From the NCBI GenBank assembly GCA_964242415.1, contig CAXTAT010000040.1:1-41178 (forward strand): a stretch of DNA of 41,178 nucleotides, written 5' to 3'. The notes below the pieces were generated by a model. The model did no database searches, had not been told where the DNA came from, and saw nothing but the letters and a program-made list of their open reading frames with translations. Both the position numbers and the translations under genes were made by a program. Source of the DNA: DASWOJ01 sp964242415. Its GTDB lineage: Bacteria; Pseudomonadota; Alphaproteobacteria; Acetobacterales; Acetobacteraceae. Below are positions 31,550-39,408 of this stretch, one piece after another. How positions within the stretch are numbered: the stretch's first letter is position 1; the number at the start of each line of letters is the position of its first letter.

Positions 31550-33300
31550 CAGAAACGGGTTCGCGCGCCAAGCAGGACGGCAACGATATCGTCGTACTCG
31601 GCATAGGTCCGGTGCAACGTCTGCACCCGCCCGGTCAGATACAGCTCAGTTGCCGCGGCGTCGATGTTCTGCACCACTGATCCGCTGTAAGCATGCGCAC
31701 GGTCGCCGGCGAACTGCAATGCAAAATTTTGGCCATAGTCGATAGACAAAGCGGTGAGGCCGACATTTGGAAGCAGGTTCGCCCGGTAGCCAATTTTGCC
31801 ATACAGCATTGCCGGGGTAAGGCTGCGTCCCTGTGGGTCCTTATAGATGACATCCCGGTAGCCGCCAGCGAGGGTGAAGTTCAGCCCATTCCTTAGCAGC
31901 AGCGAGACGCTGCCATCGTATTGGTAGCTGCCGTTTGCCGACACGTCGCCAGCGGCCGGGGTGACTGCCGTTCCGATGGTCTGTGTGCCGTTTGCCCCGG
32001 TGGGCACCCCTGCATAGCCGTAAAGGTTGGCGGCCGCTCCTGGGAAGCCGGATACGTTGGCTTGCGTGAGATGGTTACGGGATACGGCATCGACGAAGCC
32101 GAACGCAGCGACTAGCTGGGCATCCCTGAACGCGCCTGAATACCGCAACGCCGCATCGACGGCGCCGCCATCGATGACGGACGCCGAAGCCTGGAAGCCA
32201 TAGAACACCGGCGAGTCGTAACGGATCCGGTCGTCGCGGGCCGCTCCATCGAAGTAGTAGAAGACCGAGCTGACCGCAGGGCCATAAGACTGCGCTGGGG
32301 ATAGCACGAACTTGCCGCTCGTCGTCGGTACGAGGGCGGCGTTGCGTTGCCGGAAGGCAAAGCCGCCGTCCAGGTCGGATATATTGACATAGGACGCGAC
32401 GCCGGTTCCGGACAGGTCCACCTCCGCTGTCAAGTACGACGCGGTGCTGCCGAAACCAAGCCGCACGCTGCCATAGCGGCTATCTTGCAGGTAGGCCTCG
32501 ACCTGCCGCGCCGTCGGTGTCGTGGTCGAGGCAGGCTGCGGCAGGTTCTGCGTCAAAGCGGTGCTGGCGGACGAGTTGGGTCGGAATTCGGCCTCGATGT
32601 TCACGCCGCCCGAGGCGGTGTCGTTGATCTGCCCCTCGCCGACAATGCGGAACCGGGTGGACGAGTTGTTGTTGTCCACGTTTCGTACGTCCGATGCCCG
32701 GCCGTCGTTGCCATACAGCAGCCCGCGGTTCACCTGGCCGGAGAGGGACAGGCGGATGCGGTCAGCGCCGCCCGAAACCGCCGCACCCGGGATGGGGGCC
32801 ACGCCGCCGGGCTGGCCGGTGTTCGCGGCGGTGAAGGGTGGCACGACCGACCGGGCCGGCAGGTTGCTTGGCTGCTGCGTCACGGCAACGTTCTGGTCGG
32901 ACGGGGCCGGAACCTTGCCCACAGGCCCGACTGTGAGCGGTTGCACGCCGGGGGGAGCGCCCAGCTCATAGGACCCACTGGTCGATACGGTGGGGGGAGG
33001 AGGGTTAGCCTGGGCTGTGCTAACCGCTGGGGTTGTCACGCTGGGCTTGGCGGGGGAACGGCCGTTTGGCACACGCTGCCGGGTCTCCAACCCGTCCAGT
33101 CGTTGTTGCAGCGTCTGCATCATCGCAGCCTGTTGCTGCACGAGCGCCTTCAACTCTTGGATTGCTCGCTGCGTCGTGGCGTCCTGTGCTGCCGCAGGTT
33201 TGGCTACGCAGGCCAGGACACCTATGCCAGCAAGGACTCCTATGCCGGCAAGGTCCTGTATGCCGGCGACTCGTGGACGAAGCCGCACATTTATTGCCAT
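31549..33300 (-). CDS. Outer-membrane porin with coiled-coil N-terminus
   Basis: The 583-residue protein starts with a signal peptide whose hydrophobic core repeats LAGIGV, cleaved near KPAAAQD. Residues about 45-75 (AIQELKALVQQQAAMMQ) form a trimeric coiled coil, then a Pro/Ser/Thr-rich linker, then a beta-barrel rich in aromatic-alternating strands and ending in Phe, as outer-membrane proteins need for BAM recognition. It resembles 16-strand trimeric porins that admit small anions. ATG 33300 is chosen because the signal peptide follows; the frame is open upstream to 33420. Between sulfur genes, a sulfate or sulfonate specificity is plausible but unproven. Confidence 0.85.
   Translation of the reverse strand: MAINVRLRPRVAGIQDLAGIGVLAGIGVLACVAKPAAAQDATTQRAIQELKALVQQQAAMMQTLQQRLDGLETRQRVPNGRSPAKPSVTTPAVSTAQANPPPPTVSTSGSYELGAPPGVQPLTVGPVGKVPAPSDQNVAVTQQPSNLPARSVVPPFTAANTGQPGGVAPIPGAAVSGGADRIRLSLSGQVNRGLLYGNDGRASDVRNVDNNNSSTRFRIVGEGQINDTASGGVNIEAEFRPNSSASTALTQNLPQPASTTTPTARQVEAYLQDSRYGSVRLGFGSTASYLTAEVDLSGTGVASYVNISDLDGGFAFRQRNAALVPTTSGKFVLSPAQSYGPAVSSVFYYFDGAARDDRIRYDSPVFYGFQASASVIDGGAVDAALRYSGAFRDAQLVAAFGFVDAVSRNHLTQANVSGFPGAAANLYGYAGVPTGANGTQTIGTAVTPAAGDVSANGSYQYDGSVSLLLRNGLNFTLAGGYRDVIYKDPQGRSLTPAMLYGKIGYRANLLPNVGLTALSIDYGQNFALQFAGDRAHAYSGSVVQNIDAAATELYLTGRVQTLHRTYAEYDDIVAVLLGARTRF
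33223..33276. repeat. 18-bp tandem units in porin signal peptide
   Basis: Three units beginning TATGCC at 33223, 33241 and 33259 encode the repeated LAGIGV of the signal-peptide core on the minus strand. Unit number could change signal length in frame. Confidence 0.65.
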
Positions 33301-33547
33301 CGCGGAGCAGTCTCCAGATACTTTCGCAGCCAGGCGATCACGCCGGAGCGCAAATCTTAAGAAGCAGTGATGAAAGGGCACGCTTTCTAACTTGCGGAGT
33401 GGCGAGTTTGCCACATTCACATCTCATCATGTTACGACGAACTAACGTCAGGCAATCGACTGTTTAAATGCCAGCATACTGCTACGCCTAGGGACAAGTT
33501 TTCCCAGGTGGCTATGGGGCAGCTTCGCCCGTTGCCTTCCTGGGTCA

Positions 33548-34303
33548 TTATGGTGTTGCGAGCATCACAGAGAGCGGTCGCTTGGGCGGCGGGTCAGGCC
33601 GGACCGGGCCGCCCTCCAGGACCGCGACCTCGTCGGCGACGACGCGGATCACGCCTATCTCGTGGGTGATCAGCACGATGCTGAGGCCGAGGCGACGGTT
33701 GATGTCGCGCAGCAGCGCGAGGATGGACGCCGTGGTTTCCGGGTCGAGCGCGGAGGTCGCCTCGTCCGACAGCAGCAGCGCCGGGTCGGCGGCCAGGGCG
33801 CGGGCGATGCCGACCCGCTGCTTCTGCCCGCCGGACAACTGCGCCGGGTAGGCGGCGGCCTTGTCGGACAGGCCCACCAGGTCCAGCAGCTCGGCCACCC
33901 GGCGCGTGCGCTCCGGCTTGGCGCGGCCGACGATGCGCAGCGGCAGGGCGACGTTGGCGGCGACGGTCTTGGCCGACAGCAGGTTGAAGTGCTGGAAGAT
34001 CATGCCGATGCGTTGGCGCACGGGCTGCAGGGCGCGCTCGCTGAGGCCGGTCAGCTCCTGCCCCTCGATCCGGACGGAGCCGCTGTCCGGGCGCTCCAGG
34101 CCGTTCAGCAGGCGGATCAGCGTGGACTTGCCCGCCCCGCTGCGGCCGATGATGCCCAGCACCCGGCCCCGTGGCACGTCGAGCGACACGTCATGCAGTG
34201 CCGCCACCGGCCCGAACCGCTTGGACACCTGGGAAACCTGGGCAACCGGACTGGCCGAGACCGCTGGCGCATCCCTGGGGCCGAGGGGCGCCATGCTCAC
34301 CAT
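33548..34303 (-). pseudogene. metN: MetN-type methionine ABC ATPase, C-terminally truncated
   Basis: The 251-residue ORF has the MetN core: VSKRFGPVAALHDVSLDV, Walker A GRSGAGKST, IGMIFQHFNLLSAKTVAANV (a MetN hallmark), signature LSGGQKQRVGIARALA, Walker B ALLLSDEATSALD and H-loop VLITHEIGVI. After AVLEGG the match ends and a 17-residue tail (KRPLSVMLATP at its end) runs to the stop. The regulatory NIL/ACT domain of the usual 330-350 residues is gone and no MetI or MetQ gene follows. ATG 34303 or 34294 is possible. A strong terminator separates it from the upstream small-protein gene. Confidence 0.75.
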
Positions 34304-34713
34304 GCCGGAAGCTGCGGGCCCTGGTAGTAGCCTAAGGACTGCACGGCGGCGGGCCTTCCGCCCAAAAAAGGCCGGGGCGGTCCGCCCCGGCCAGTTTGGG
34401 AGGAAACGTTCAGCCATGCCGCCATCCATCGGGACAGCCCCGATGCCGCGGGCGGCGCGCGGTGGGTTGGCCGAGCAGCGTCCGTGCCGTGCCGTGCCAG
34501 TGCCTGGGGAAGGTGGGAAGGGGTTGGCGCCCCGCTTCGTCCGGCCATGAGGTACCTGTGCGCTACCCGGCGCACCTCACCCAGTGACGCGCACGTCCAA
34601 CTGTCGAGGCTCTCCAGCCTGGGATGGACGGACCGGAACAGGTAGCCGTCCTGGACCGCCACGGCGGCACCTATGAAGGTCCCCTCGACCTCGATCACAT
34701 GAGCTTGGAACAT
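34297..34713 (-). CDS. Small conserved protein (HVIEV family, copy B), elongated frame
   Basis: The ATG at 34713 (GAGG five bases upstream) opens 138 residues. Only the first 59 align to copy A at 19517, with 23 identities including QxHVIEV, GxFxGAA and the GR at 58-59. The rest is a low-complexity Pro/Ala/Arg tail that crosses the terminator at 34364-34392 and so is unlikely to be native. Loss of the original stop near 34520 by an indel is the simplest explanation. It is the last gene of its transcript. Unknown function, as for copy A. Confidence 0.6.
   Translation of the reverse strand: MFQAHVIEVEGTFIGAAVAVQDGYLFRSVHPRLESLDSWTCASLGEVRRVAHRYLMAGRSGAPTPSHLPQALARHGTDAARPTHRAPPAASGLSRWMAAWLNVSSQTGRGGPPRPFLGGRPAAVQSLGYYQGPQLPAW
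34364..34392 (-). terminator. Rho-independent terminator after small protein gene B
   Basis: On the minus strand GGCCGGGGCGG-A-CCGCCCCGGCC is followed by six Ts, a strong intrinsic terminator. It ends transcripts from the 34713 gene before metN. It lies inside the long open frame of that gene, implying the functional coding part ends earlier. Confidence 0.88.
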
Positions 34714-35258
34714 GCTTGCCTCGACTTCGATGGCTGGCCTCGGGCGCAGCTTTGACTGGGTTGACTGGTGTACAGCGGATCGTCAGGTCGGAAGTGGGCA
34801 TCGCAGCGCCGTGCTGCCCTTCCGACGCCAAAGGACCGGTGCGCGGCGGGCGTAATCAGGGCAGGCAAATGGATGACGTTGGCCGCATGTCCCGTCAATC
34901 AGGCGCGACGATATTTCAAAGCGTTCCCGGCAAAAAGAAATCTGCTGGAAGCCGCGGATGCTTTTCGTAGGTTTGGATTGCTGTCGGGCCTGCCAGGGGG
35001 AGTTTCCCATGCTCCGGGCCAACTGCCGTCGCAAAGCCGGGACCGTTCTGGAGCCTGCTGCAACGAATCGAATAACCCGGAACAGAACCATATGCTCTTG
35101 AGACGCAGCAAAACGAAAGCATCCCGCTGCCACAAGTGCAAATTATGGTCGCTGCTTGCAAACTTATGCCGGTGTCTTGAGGCGAATAGACCGGCGGTAA
35201 CAAACGTATGGCGACTCAAGCCAGGCCATCCGGCCTTGCTCTGCCCGGAGCGCCATCC
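34714..35258. other. Divergent intergenic region, no clear gene
   Basis: About 545 bases between copy B (minus) and the SBP at 35259 (plus). A minus-strand frame 34695-34898 has no ribosome binding site or family. Two tandem TTGACTGG boxes at about 34752-34768 could be -35-like. The region 34900-35210 is less GC-rich and should carry the promoter of the plus-strand operon. Confidence 0.4.
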
Positions 35259-36218
35259 ATGATCGGACCATCGCCCAGCCTCGGCCGGCGCAGGGTGCTG
35301 GCAGCGGGCGCCGCTGCCGCCGCTGCTTGGGCCGCCCCGGCCCGGGCGGCTGGCAAGGTGGTCCACGTCGGCGTGCAGAAGTACGGCACCCTCATCATCC
35401 TGCGTGAGCGGCGGGAGCTGGAGCGTGCCCTGCAGCCGTTGGGCTGGAGCGTGTCCTGGCACGAGTTCACCGGCGGCCCGCAACTGCTGGAGGCCCTGAG
35501 CGCCAGGGCACTGGACTTCGGCACCACGGGCGAGGCGCCGCCCATCTTCGCGCAGGCGGCCGGGTCGCCGCTGCTATATGTCGGGCATGAGCCGCCGTCG
35601 CCTGCGGGCGAGGCGATCCTGGTGGCCAGAGACTCGCCCATCCGCACCCTGGCCGACCTTCGGGGCCGCACCGTTGCGCTCAACAAGGGGTCCAATGTCC
35701 ACTACTTGCTGGTGCGGGCGCTGGCCAGCGCCGGGCTGAAGCCCTCCGACATCAGCACCGCCTACCTGGCGCCGTCCGATGCCAGGGCGGCGTTCGAGCG
35801 TGGCGCCGTGGACGCCTGGGCCATCTGGGACCCGTTCCTGTCGGCGGCGCAGGAGGCCACGGGCGCGCGCACGCTGGCCGACGGCACCGGGCTTGCGCCC
35901 AACCGGCAGTTCTTCCTGGCCACGCGGGACTTCGCGGGCACGCAGCCGGACATCCTGCGCCTGCTCAACGCCCAGGTTGACGCCACCGACCGCTGGGCCG
36001 AGCAGAACCAGGCTGAGGCCGCGCGCCTGCTGGCCGCCAGCATGAGCCTGCCCCAGCCCGTCGTCGCCCGCGCCGTCGGACGCTTGGGCTATGGCGTGGC
36101 GCCGCTGTCGCCCGAGGTCGCCGCCGACCAGCAGCGCATCGCCGACACCTTCTTCGATCTCAAGCTGATCCCGCGGCGGCTGGACGTGGCGGCCGCGGTC
36201 TGGCATCCGCAGGCATGA
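35259..36218 (+). CDS. ssuA: Aliphatic sulfonate ABC binding protein
   Basis: The 319-residue exported binding protein has a Tat-like signal (LGRRRVLAAGAAAAAAW, cleavage after ARAA). The mature part reads VHVGVQKYGTLIILRERREL, VSWHEFTGGPQLLEAL, LDFGTTGEAPPIFAQAAG and TVALNKGSNVHYLLVRAL, the classic SsuA pattern. ATG 35259 is preferred because GGAG lies nine bases upstream and the signal follows; an ATG at 35208 has no such box. The stop overlaps the start of the collapsed ssuD (ATGA). It is the first gene of a plus-strand sulfonate operon with permease and ATPase further on. Confidence 0.9.
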   Translation: MIGPSPSLGRRRVLAAGAAAAAAWAAPARAAGKVVHVGVQKYGTLIILRERRELERALQPLGWSVSWHEFTGGPQLLEALSARALDFGTTGEAPPIFAQAAGSPLLYVGHEPPSPAGEAILVARDSPIRTLADLRGRTVALNKGSNVHYLLVRALASAGLKPSDISTAYLAPSDARAAFERGAVDAWAIWDPFLSAAQEATGARTLADGTGLAPNRQFFLATRDFAGTQPDILRLLNAQVDATDRWAEQNQAEAARLLAASMSLPQPVVARAVGRLGYGVAPLSPEVAADQQRIADTFFDLKLIPRRLDVAAAVWHPQA

Positions 36219-36494
36219 CCGCCGCCGTGGCTGAAACCGACATCCTGCGGTTCCTGCCGACGCACGGGGACGGGCGCTGACTTTGGGACCAGCACTCTTG
36301 GGAGCAGCACCGGGGCGCGTCACGTGACGCTCAGCGACCTCGGCCAGATCGCCCGGGCGGCAGATAAGCTGGGCTGCTTCGGCGTGCTGCTGCCGCTGCG
36401 TGCGCCGACCGGCGACCTCGGCCCGGTCCGCGCCGGGCGGTTCGGCGAGGTGATCGCCGACGTCGCCGCGCCCGCCCGGCGCGCAGCGAAATAA
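36215..36494 (+). pseudogene. ssuD: Collapsed alkanesulfonate monooxygenase gene
   Basis: The ATG overlapping the SBP stop opens ILRFLPTHGDGR, the SsuD N-terminus (E. coli FWFLPTHGDGH), then a stop. A partial 15-base duplication (TTTGGGACCAGCAC/CTTGGGAGCAGCAC) around 36279-36309 shifts the frame. The next frame reads STGARHVTLSDLGQIARAAD and GCFGVLLP, still SsuD, then jumps to LRAPTGDLGPVRAGRFGEVI, resembling the C-terminus. About 300 residues are missing between, at a shared CTGCTGCCG. SsuD would release sulfite from alkanesulfonates; here it cannot work. SBP, permease and ATPase genes around it stay intact. Confidence 0.8.
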
Positions 36495-36523
36495 GCCGCT
36501 TACCCTCGACACGGAGCCTCGAC

Positions 36524-37501
36524 ATGCACCACCTGCTGTCCCGCCGGACCCTGTTGACGCTGCTGGCGGCAGGGTCGGCCATTGCCGCCGTGCCCGCCCG
36601 GGGCGCGCCGCTGCACGAGTTGCGGCTGGACTGGGCGACCTACAACCCGGTCAGCCTGGTGCTGCGCCAGCAAGAATTGCTGGAAACCGAGTTCGCCCGC
36701 GACGGCGTCTCGGTGCGCTGGGTGCAGTCGGCCGGGTCTAACAAGGCGTTGGAGTTCCTGAACGCGGGATCGCTGGACTTCGGCTCCACCGCCGGGGCGG
36801 CGGCGCTGATCGGGCGGGCGGGCGGCAACCCCATCCGGTCGGTTTACGTGTTCTCGCATCCCGAGTGGACCGCGCTGGTGACGCGGGGGGACAGCCCGGT
36901 GCGGACCGTCGCGGACCTGCGGGGCCAGCGCATCGCGGTCACGCGCGGCACGGACCCCCACGTCTTCCTGGTCCGCGCGCTGGCGGAGGCCGGGATGTCC
37001 GAGCGCGACGTGAAGCTCGTGCTGCTGCAGCACGCCGATGGCCGGACCGCGCTGGAGCGCGGCGACGTGGCTGCCTGGGCCGGGCTGGACCCGATCATGG
37101 CATCCGCCGAGGTCGAGGGCGGCGCGCGCCTGTTCTACCGGCGGGCAGAGGCCAACACCTGGGGCGTGCTGAACGTGCGCGAGGCCTTCGCGGCGGAACA
37201 CCCGGAGGCAGTCGGCCGCGTGCTGGCCCGCTACGAGCAGGCCCTGGCCTGGGCCGTCGCCAACCCCCAGGAGCTGCAGGCGATGCTGGCCGCGGCCATG
37301 AAGCTGCCCGACGCTGTCGTGGCCCGGCAGCTGGAGCGGACCGACCTGTCCAGCGGCCGGATCGGCGCGGTGCAGGCCGCCACCATCGTCAAGGCCGGGC
37401 TCGCGTTGCAGAAGGCCGGGGTGCTCGGCCCGGAGCTGGACGTGGTGGCGCTCACGCGGGAGCTGATCGACCCGAGCTTCGCCGACAAGCTGGCCTCGTG
37501 A
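36524..37501 (+). CDS. ssuA: Aliphatic sulfonate ABC binding protein
   Basis: The 325-residue periplasmic protein has an RR-signal (LLSRRTLLTLLAAGSAIA, cleavage after ARGA). It reads LRLDWATYNPVSLVLRQQEL, VRWVQSAGSNKALEFLNAG, LDFGSTAGAAALIGRAGG and VADLRGQRIAVTRGTDPHVF, an SsuA subgroup different from the SBP at 35259. Stop overlaps the permease GTG (GTGA). The operon thus encodes two different SBPs for one permease, suggesting broad sulfonate range. It starts 29 bases after the ssuD remnant, with GGAG upstream. Confidence 0.9.
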   Translation: MHHLLSRRTLLTLLAAGSAIAAVPARGAPLHELRLDWATYNPVSLVLRQQELLETEFARDGVSVRWVQSAGSNKALEFLNAGSLDFGSTAGAAALIGRAGGNPIRSVYVFSHPEWTALVTRGDSPVRTVADLRGQRIAVTRGTDPHVFLVRALAEAGMSERDVKLVLLQHADGRTALERGDVAAWAGLDPIMASAEVEGGARLFYRRAEANTWGVLNVREAFAAEHPEAVGRVLARYEQALAWAVANPQELQAMLAAAMKLPDAVVARQLERTDLSSGRIGAVQAATIVKAGLALQKAGVLGPELDVVALTRELIDPSFADKLAS

Positions 37502-38370
37502 AGGCCGGACCCGCCCGCATCCAGCCTGGGCCTGCCGGGCTGTCCGAGGCCGACGCGGAGACAGATGCCGAGACGGATGCCGAGCCTGGGCCGTCCCGGC
37601 GCCGGCAAGTGCCCGACTGGTTGCTGGCGCTGCTGTTGCCGGCGGCGCTGATGGTGGCCTGGGAATGGGCGGTGCGGGCCGGCGTCGTATCCGGCCGGCT
37701 CATGCCGCCGCCCTCGCGGCTGGCTGCGTCCGCGGCGGCGCTGTCTGCGAGCGGAGAGCTGGCGGCCCACGTTGCCGCCACCATGACGCGGGTAGCTGCG
37801 GGCTTCCTGATCGGCGCTGCCGCGGGGACGGCCTTGGGCGCCTTGACAGGCACGAGCAGCCTGGCGCGGCGGCTGCTGGACCCCTCGGTCCAGGCGGTCC
37901 GCGCCGTGCCGTCCATCGCCTGGGTGCCGCTGTTCATTCTGTGGCTTGGCATCTTCGAGACCTCGAAGGTGGCGCTGGTGGCGCTGGGCGTGTTCTTCCC
38001 GGTTTACCTGGGCGTACTCAGCAGCTTGCGGGACGTGGACCGCAAGCTGCTGGAGGTGGGCCGCGTGTTCGGCCTGCACCCCGTCCGGCTGGCGCTGCGC
38101 GTCGCGCTGCCGGCGATCCTGCCGAGCTGGGTGACGGCGCTGCGGTCCGGCTTGGGCCTGGGCTTCATGTTCGTGCTGGCGGCGGAACTGCTGGGCGCGT
38201 CCGAGGGCCTGGGCTACCTGCTGCTGGACGGGCAGCAGATGGGCCGGGCGGATACCATCCTGGTGGCGATGCTCACCTTCGCCGTGCTGGGGAAGCTGTG
38301 CGATGCCGCGCTCGTGGCCGTCTCGCGCCCGCTGGTCCGCTGGCAGGACATCGGGCGGGACAAGCTGTGA
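37498..38370 (+). CDS. ssuC: Sulfonate ABC transporter permease
   Basis: The 290-residue integral membrane protein begins at a GTG overlapping the SBP stop. The first 35 residues are acidic with a short repeat (ADAETDAETDAE), then helices start at WLLALLLPAALMVAWEW. It has LMPPPSRLAASAA, AVPSIAWVPLFILWLGI, and the EAA loop LLEVGRVFGLHPVRLALRVALP for ATPase docking, all typical of SsuC/TauC. About six membrane segments. GTG overlaps indicate translational coupling along the operon. Confidence 0.92.
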   Translation: MKAGPARIQPGPAGLSEADAETDAETDAEPGPSRRRQVPDWLLALLLPAALMVAWEWAVRAGVVSGRLMPPPSRLAASAAALSASGELAAHVAATMTRVAAGFLIGAAAGTALGALTGTSSLARRLLDPSVQAVRAVPSIAWVPLFILWLGIFETSKVALVALGVFFPVYLGVLSSLRDVDRKLLEVGRVFGLHPVRLALRVALPAILPSWVTALRSGLGLGFMFVLAAELLGASEGLGYLLLDGQQMGRADTILVAMLTFAVLGKLCDAALVAVSRPLVRWQDIGRDKL

Positions 38371-39122
38371 GCCGGCTGGAGGTCCACGGCCTGGCCAAGA
38401 CCTATGCCGACGGCACGCGGGCGCTGCGGGACGTCAGCTTTCAGGCCGGCGCGGGGGAGATCGTGGCGCTGGTCGGCCGGTCCGGCTGCGGCAAGACCAC
38501 GCTGCTGCGTCTGCTGGCCGGGCTGGACCGGGCGGACCGGGGCGGCATCGAGGTGGATGGCCAGGACATCGGCGCCCGTCCGCACCCGTCCGTCAGCGCC
38601 GTGTTCCAAGAGCCGCGGCTGCTGCCGTGGCTGACAGCCGAGGCCAACATCGCGTTCGGCACCGACCGGATCGCCCCGGCAGAGCGGCGGGCGCGCAGCA
38701 GCGCGCTGCTCGGCCGGATCGGGCTGGCCGGGCTGGGCCACCGCCTGCCCAGGGACCTGTCCGGCGGCCAGCAGCAGCGGGTTGCGATCGCGCGGGCGTT
38801 GGCCGGGCGTCCTCGCCTCCTCCTGCTGGACGAGCCGTTCTCGGCGCTCGACCCGTTCACCCGCGCCAGCCTGCACGGGCTGTTGCTGGAGCTGTGGGAC
38901 GAGGAACGGCCCACGATCCTGCTGGTGACTCACGACGTGGACGAGGCCGTGCTGCTTGCCGACCGGGTGGTCGTGATGCCGCCGCGGCCGGGGCGGCTGC
39001 CGGACGCGCTGCCGGTTGCGCTGTCACGCCCGCGCGACCGCGATGCGGCCGGGTTTACCGCCGCACGGCGCTGCGTCATGCAGTCGCTTGATGGGACTCC
39101 GGCGCTTGGCGCGGCGTCGTAG
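38367..39122 (+). CDS. ssuB: Sulfonate ABC transporter ATP-binding protein
   Basis: The 251-residue ATPase starts at a GTG overlapping the permease stop (GTGA). It shows Walker A GRSGCGKTT, Q-loop VFQEPRLLPWLTAEANI, signature LSGGQQQRVAIARALAG, Walker B LLLLDEPFSALD and H-loop LLVTHDVDEAVLLADR, full for an SsuB/TauB protein. It is the last gene of the operon. No strong terminator follows, and about 290 bases later the IS4-family element begins. Confidence 0.93.
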   Translation: MSRLEVHGLAKTYADGTRALRDVSFQAGAGEIVALVGRSGCGKTTLLRLLAGLDRADRGGIEVDGQDIGARPHPSVSAVFQEPRLLPWLTAEANIAFGTDRIAPAERRARSSALLGRIGLAGLGHRLPRDLSGGQQQRVAIARALAGRPRLLLLDEPFSALDPFTRASLHGLLLELWDEERPTILLVTHDVDEAVLLADRVVVMPPRPGRLPDALPVALSRPRDRDAAGFTAARRCVMQSLDGTPALGAAS

Positions 39123-39398
39123 CCGGGCAGCTTCGTCCTGCATACCAATGCGCCTGATGCTGTTTAGGGCGCTGGAACTGCGGCAGGGTCAGCGAGACCA
39201 CTAGGTTGGGCGAAGCCTGATTGGAAGACGGGTTTGGATCACTCCATCAAATTGCGACATTGGCCCATATCTCAAATTAATATGTGAATTTTCGAATGGT
39301 TTAGATCACAGGCGCGTCTGATTGCAAGACCCCTTCGACTAATCCACAGACTTGCAATTTCGTCGCGTATTACAAACTAACAAAGTGTTGTATCGATT
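39123..39398. other. AT-rich intergenic region with inverted repeat
   Basis: The final 180 bases are strikingly AT-rich compared with the rest of the window. ATTGCAAG (39321-39328) and CTTGCAAT (39351-39358) form a perfect 8-bp inverted repeat with 22-base spacer. No gene is seen. The IS element inserted at its right end. Confidence 0.5.
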
Positions 39399-39408
39399 GG
39401 GTTAGAGC
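39399..39408. repeat. Target-site duplication of IS element (left copy)
   Basis: GGGTTAGAGC at 39399-39408 is repeated exactly at 40865-40874, immediately outside the two IS ends, as expected for a 10-bp duplication made on insertion. Confidence 0.88.

Noticed and set aside
32347..33360. Plus-strand open frame of 337 codons
   Set aside because: Antisense to the porin gene, no motif, no ribosome binding site.
34695..34898. 67-codon minus-strand ORF before small protein B
   Set aside because: No ribosome binding site, no family signal, and it overlaps the start of copy B.
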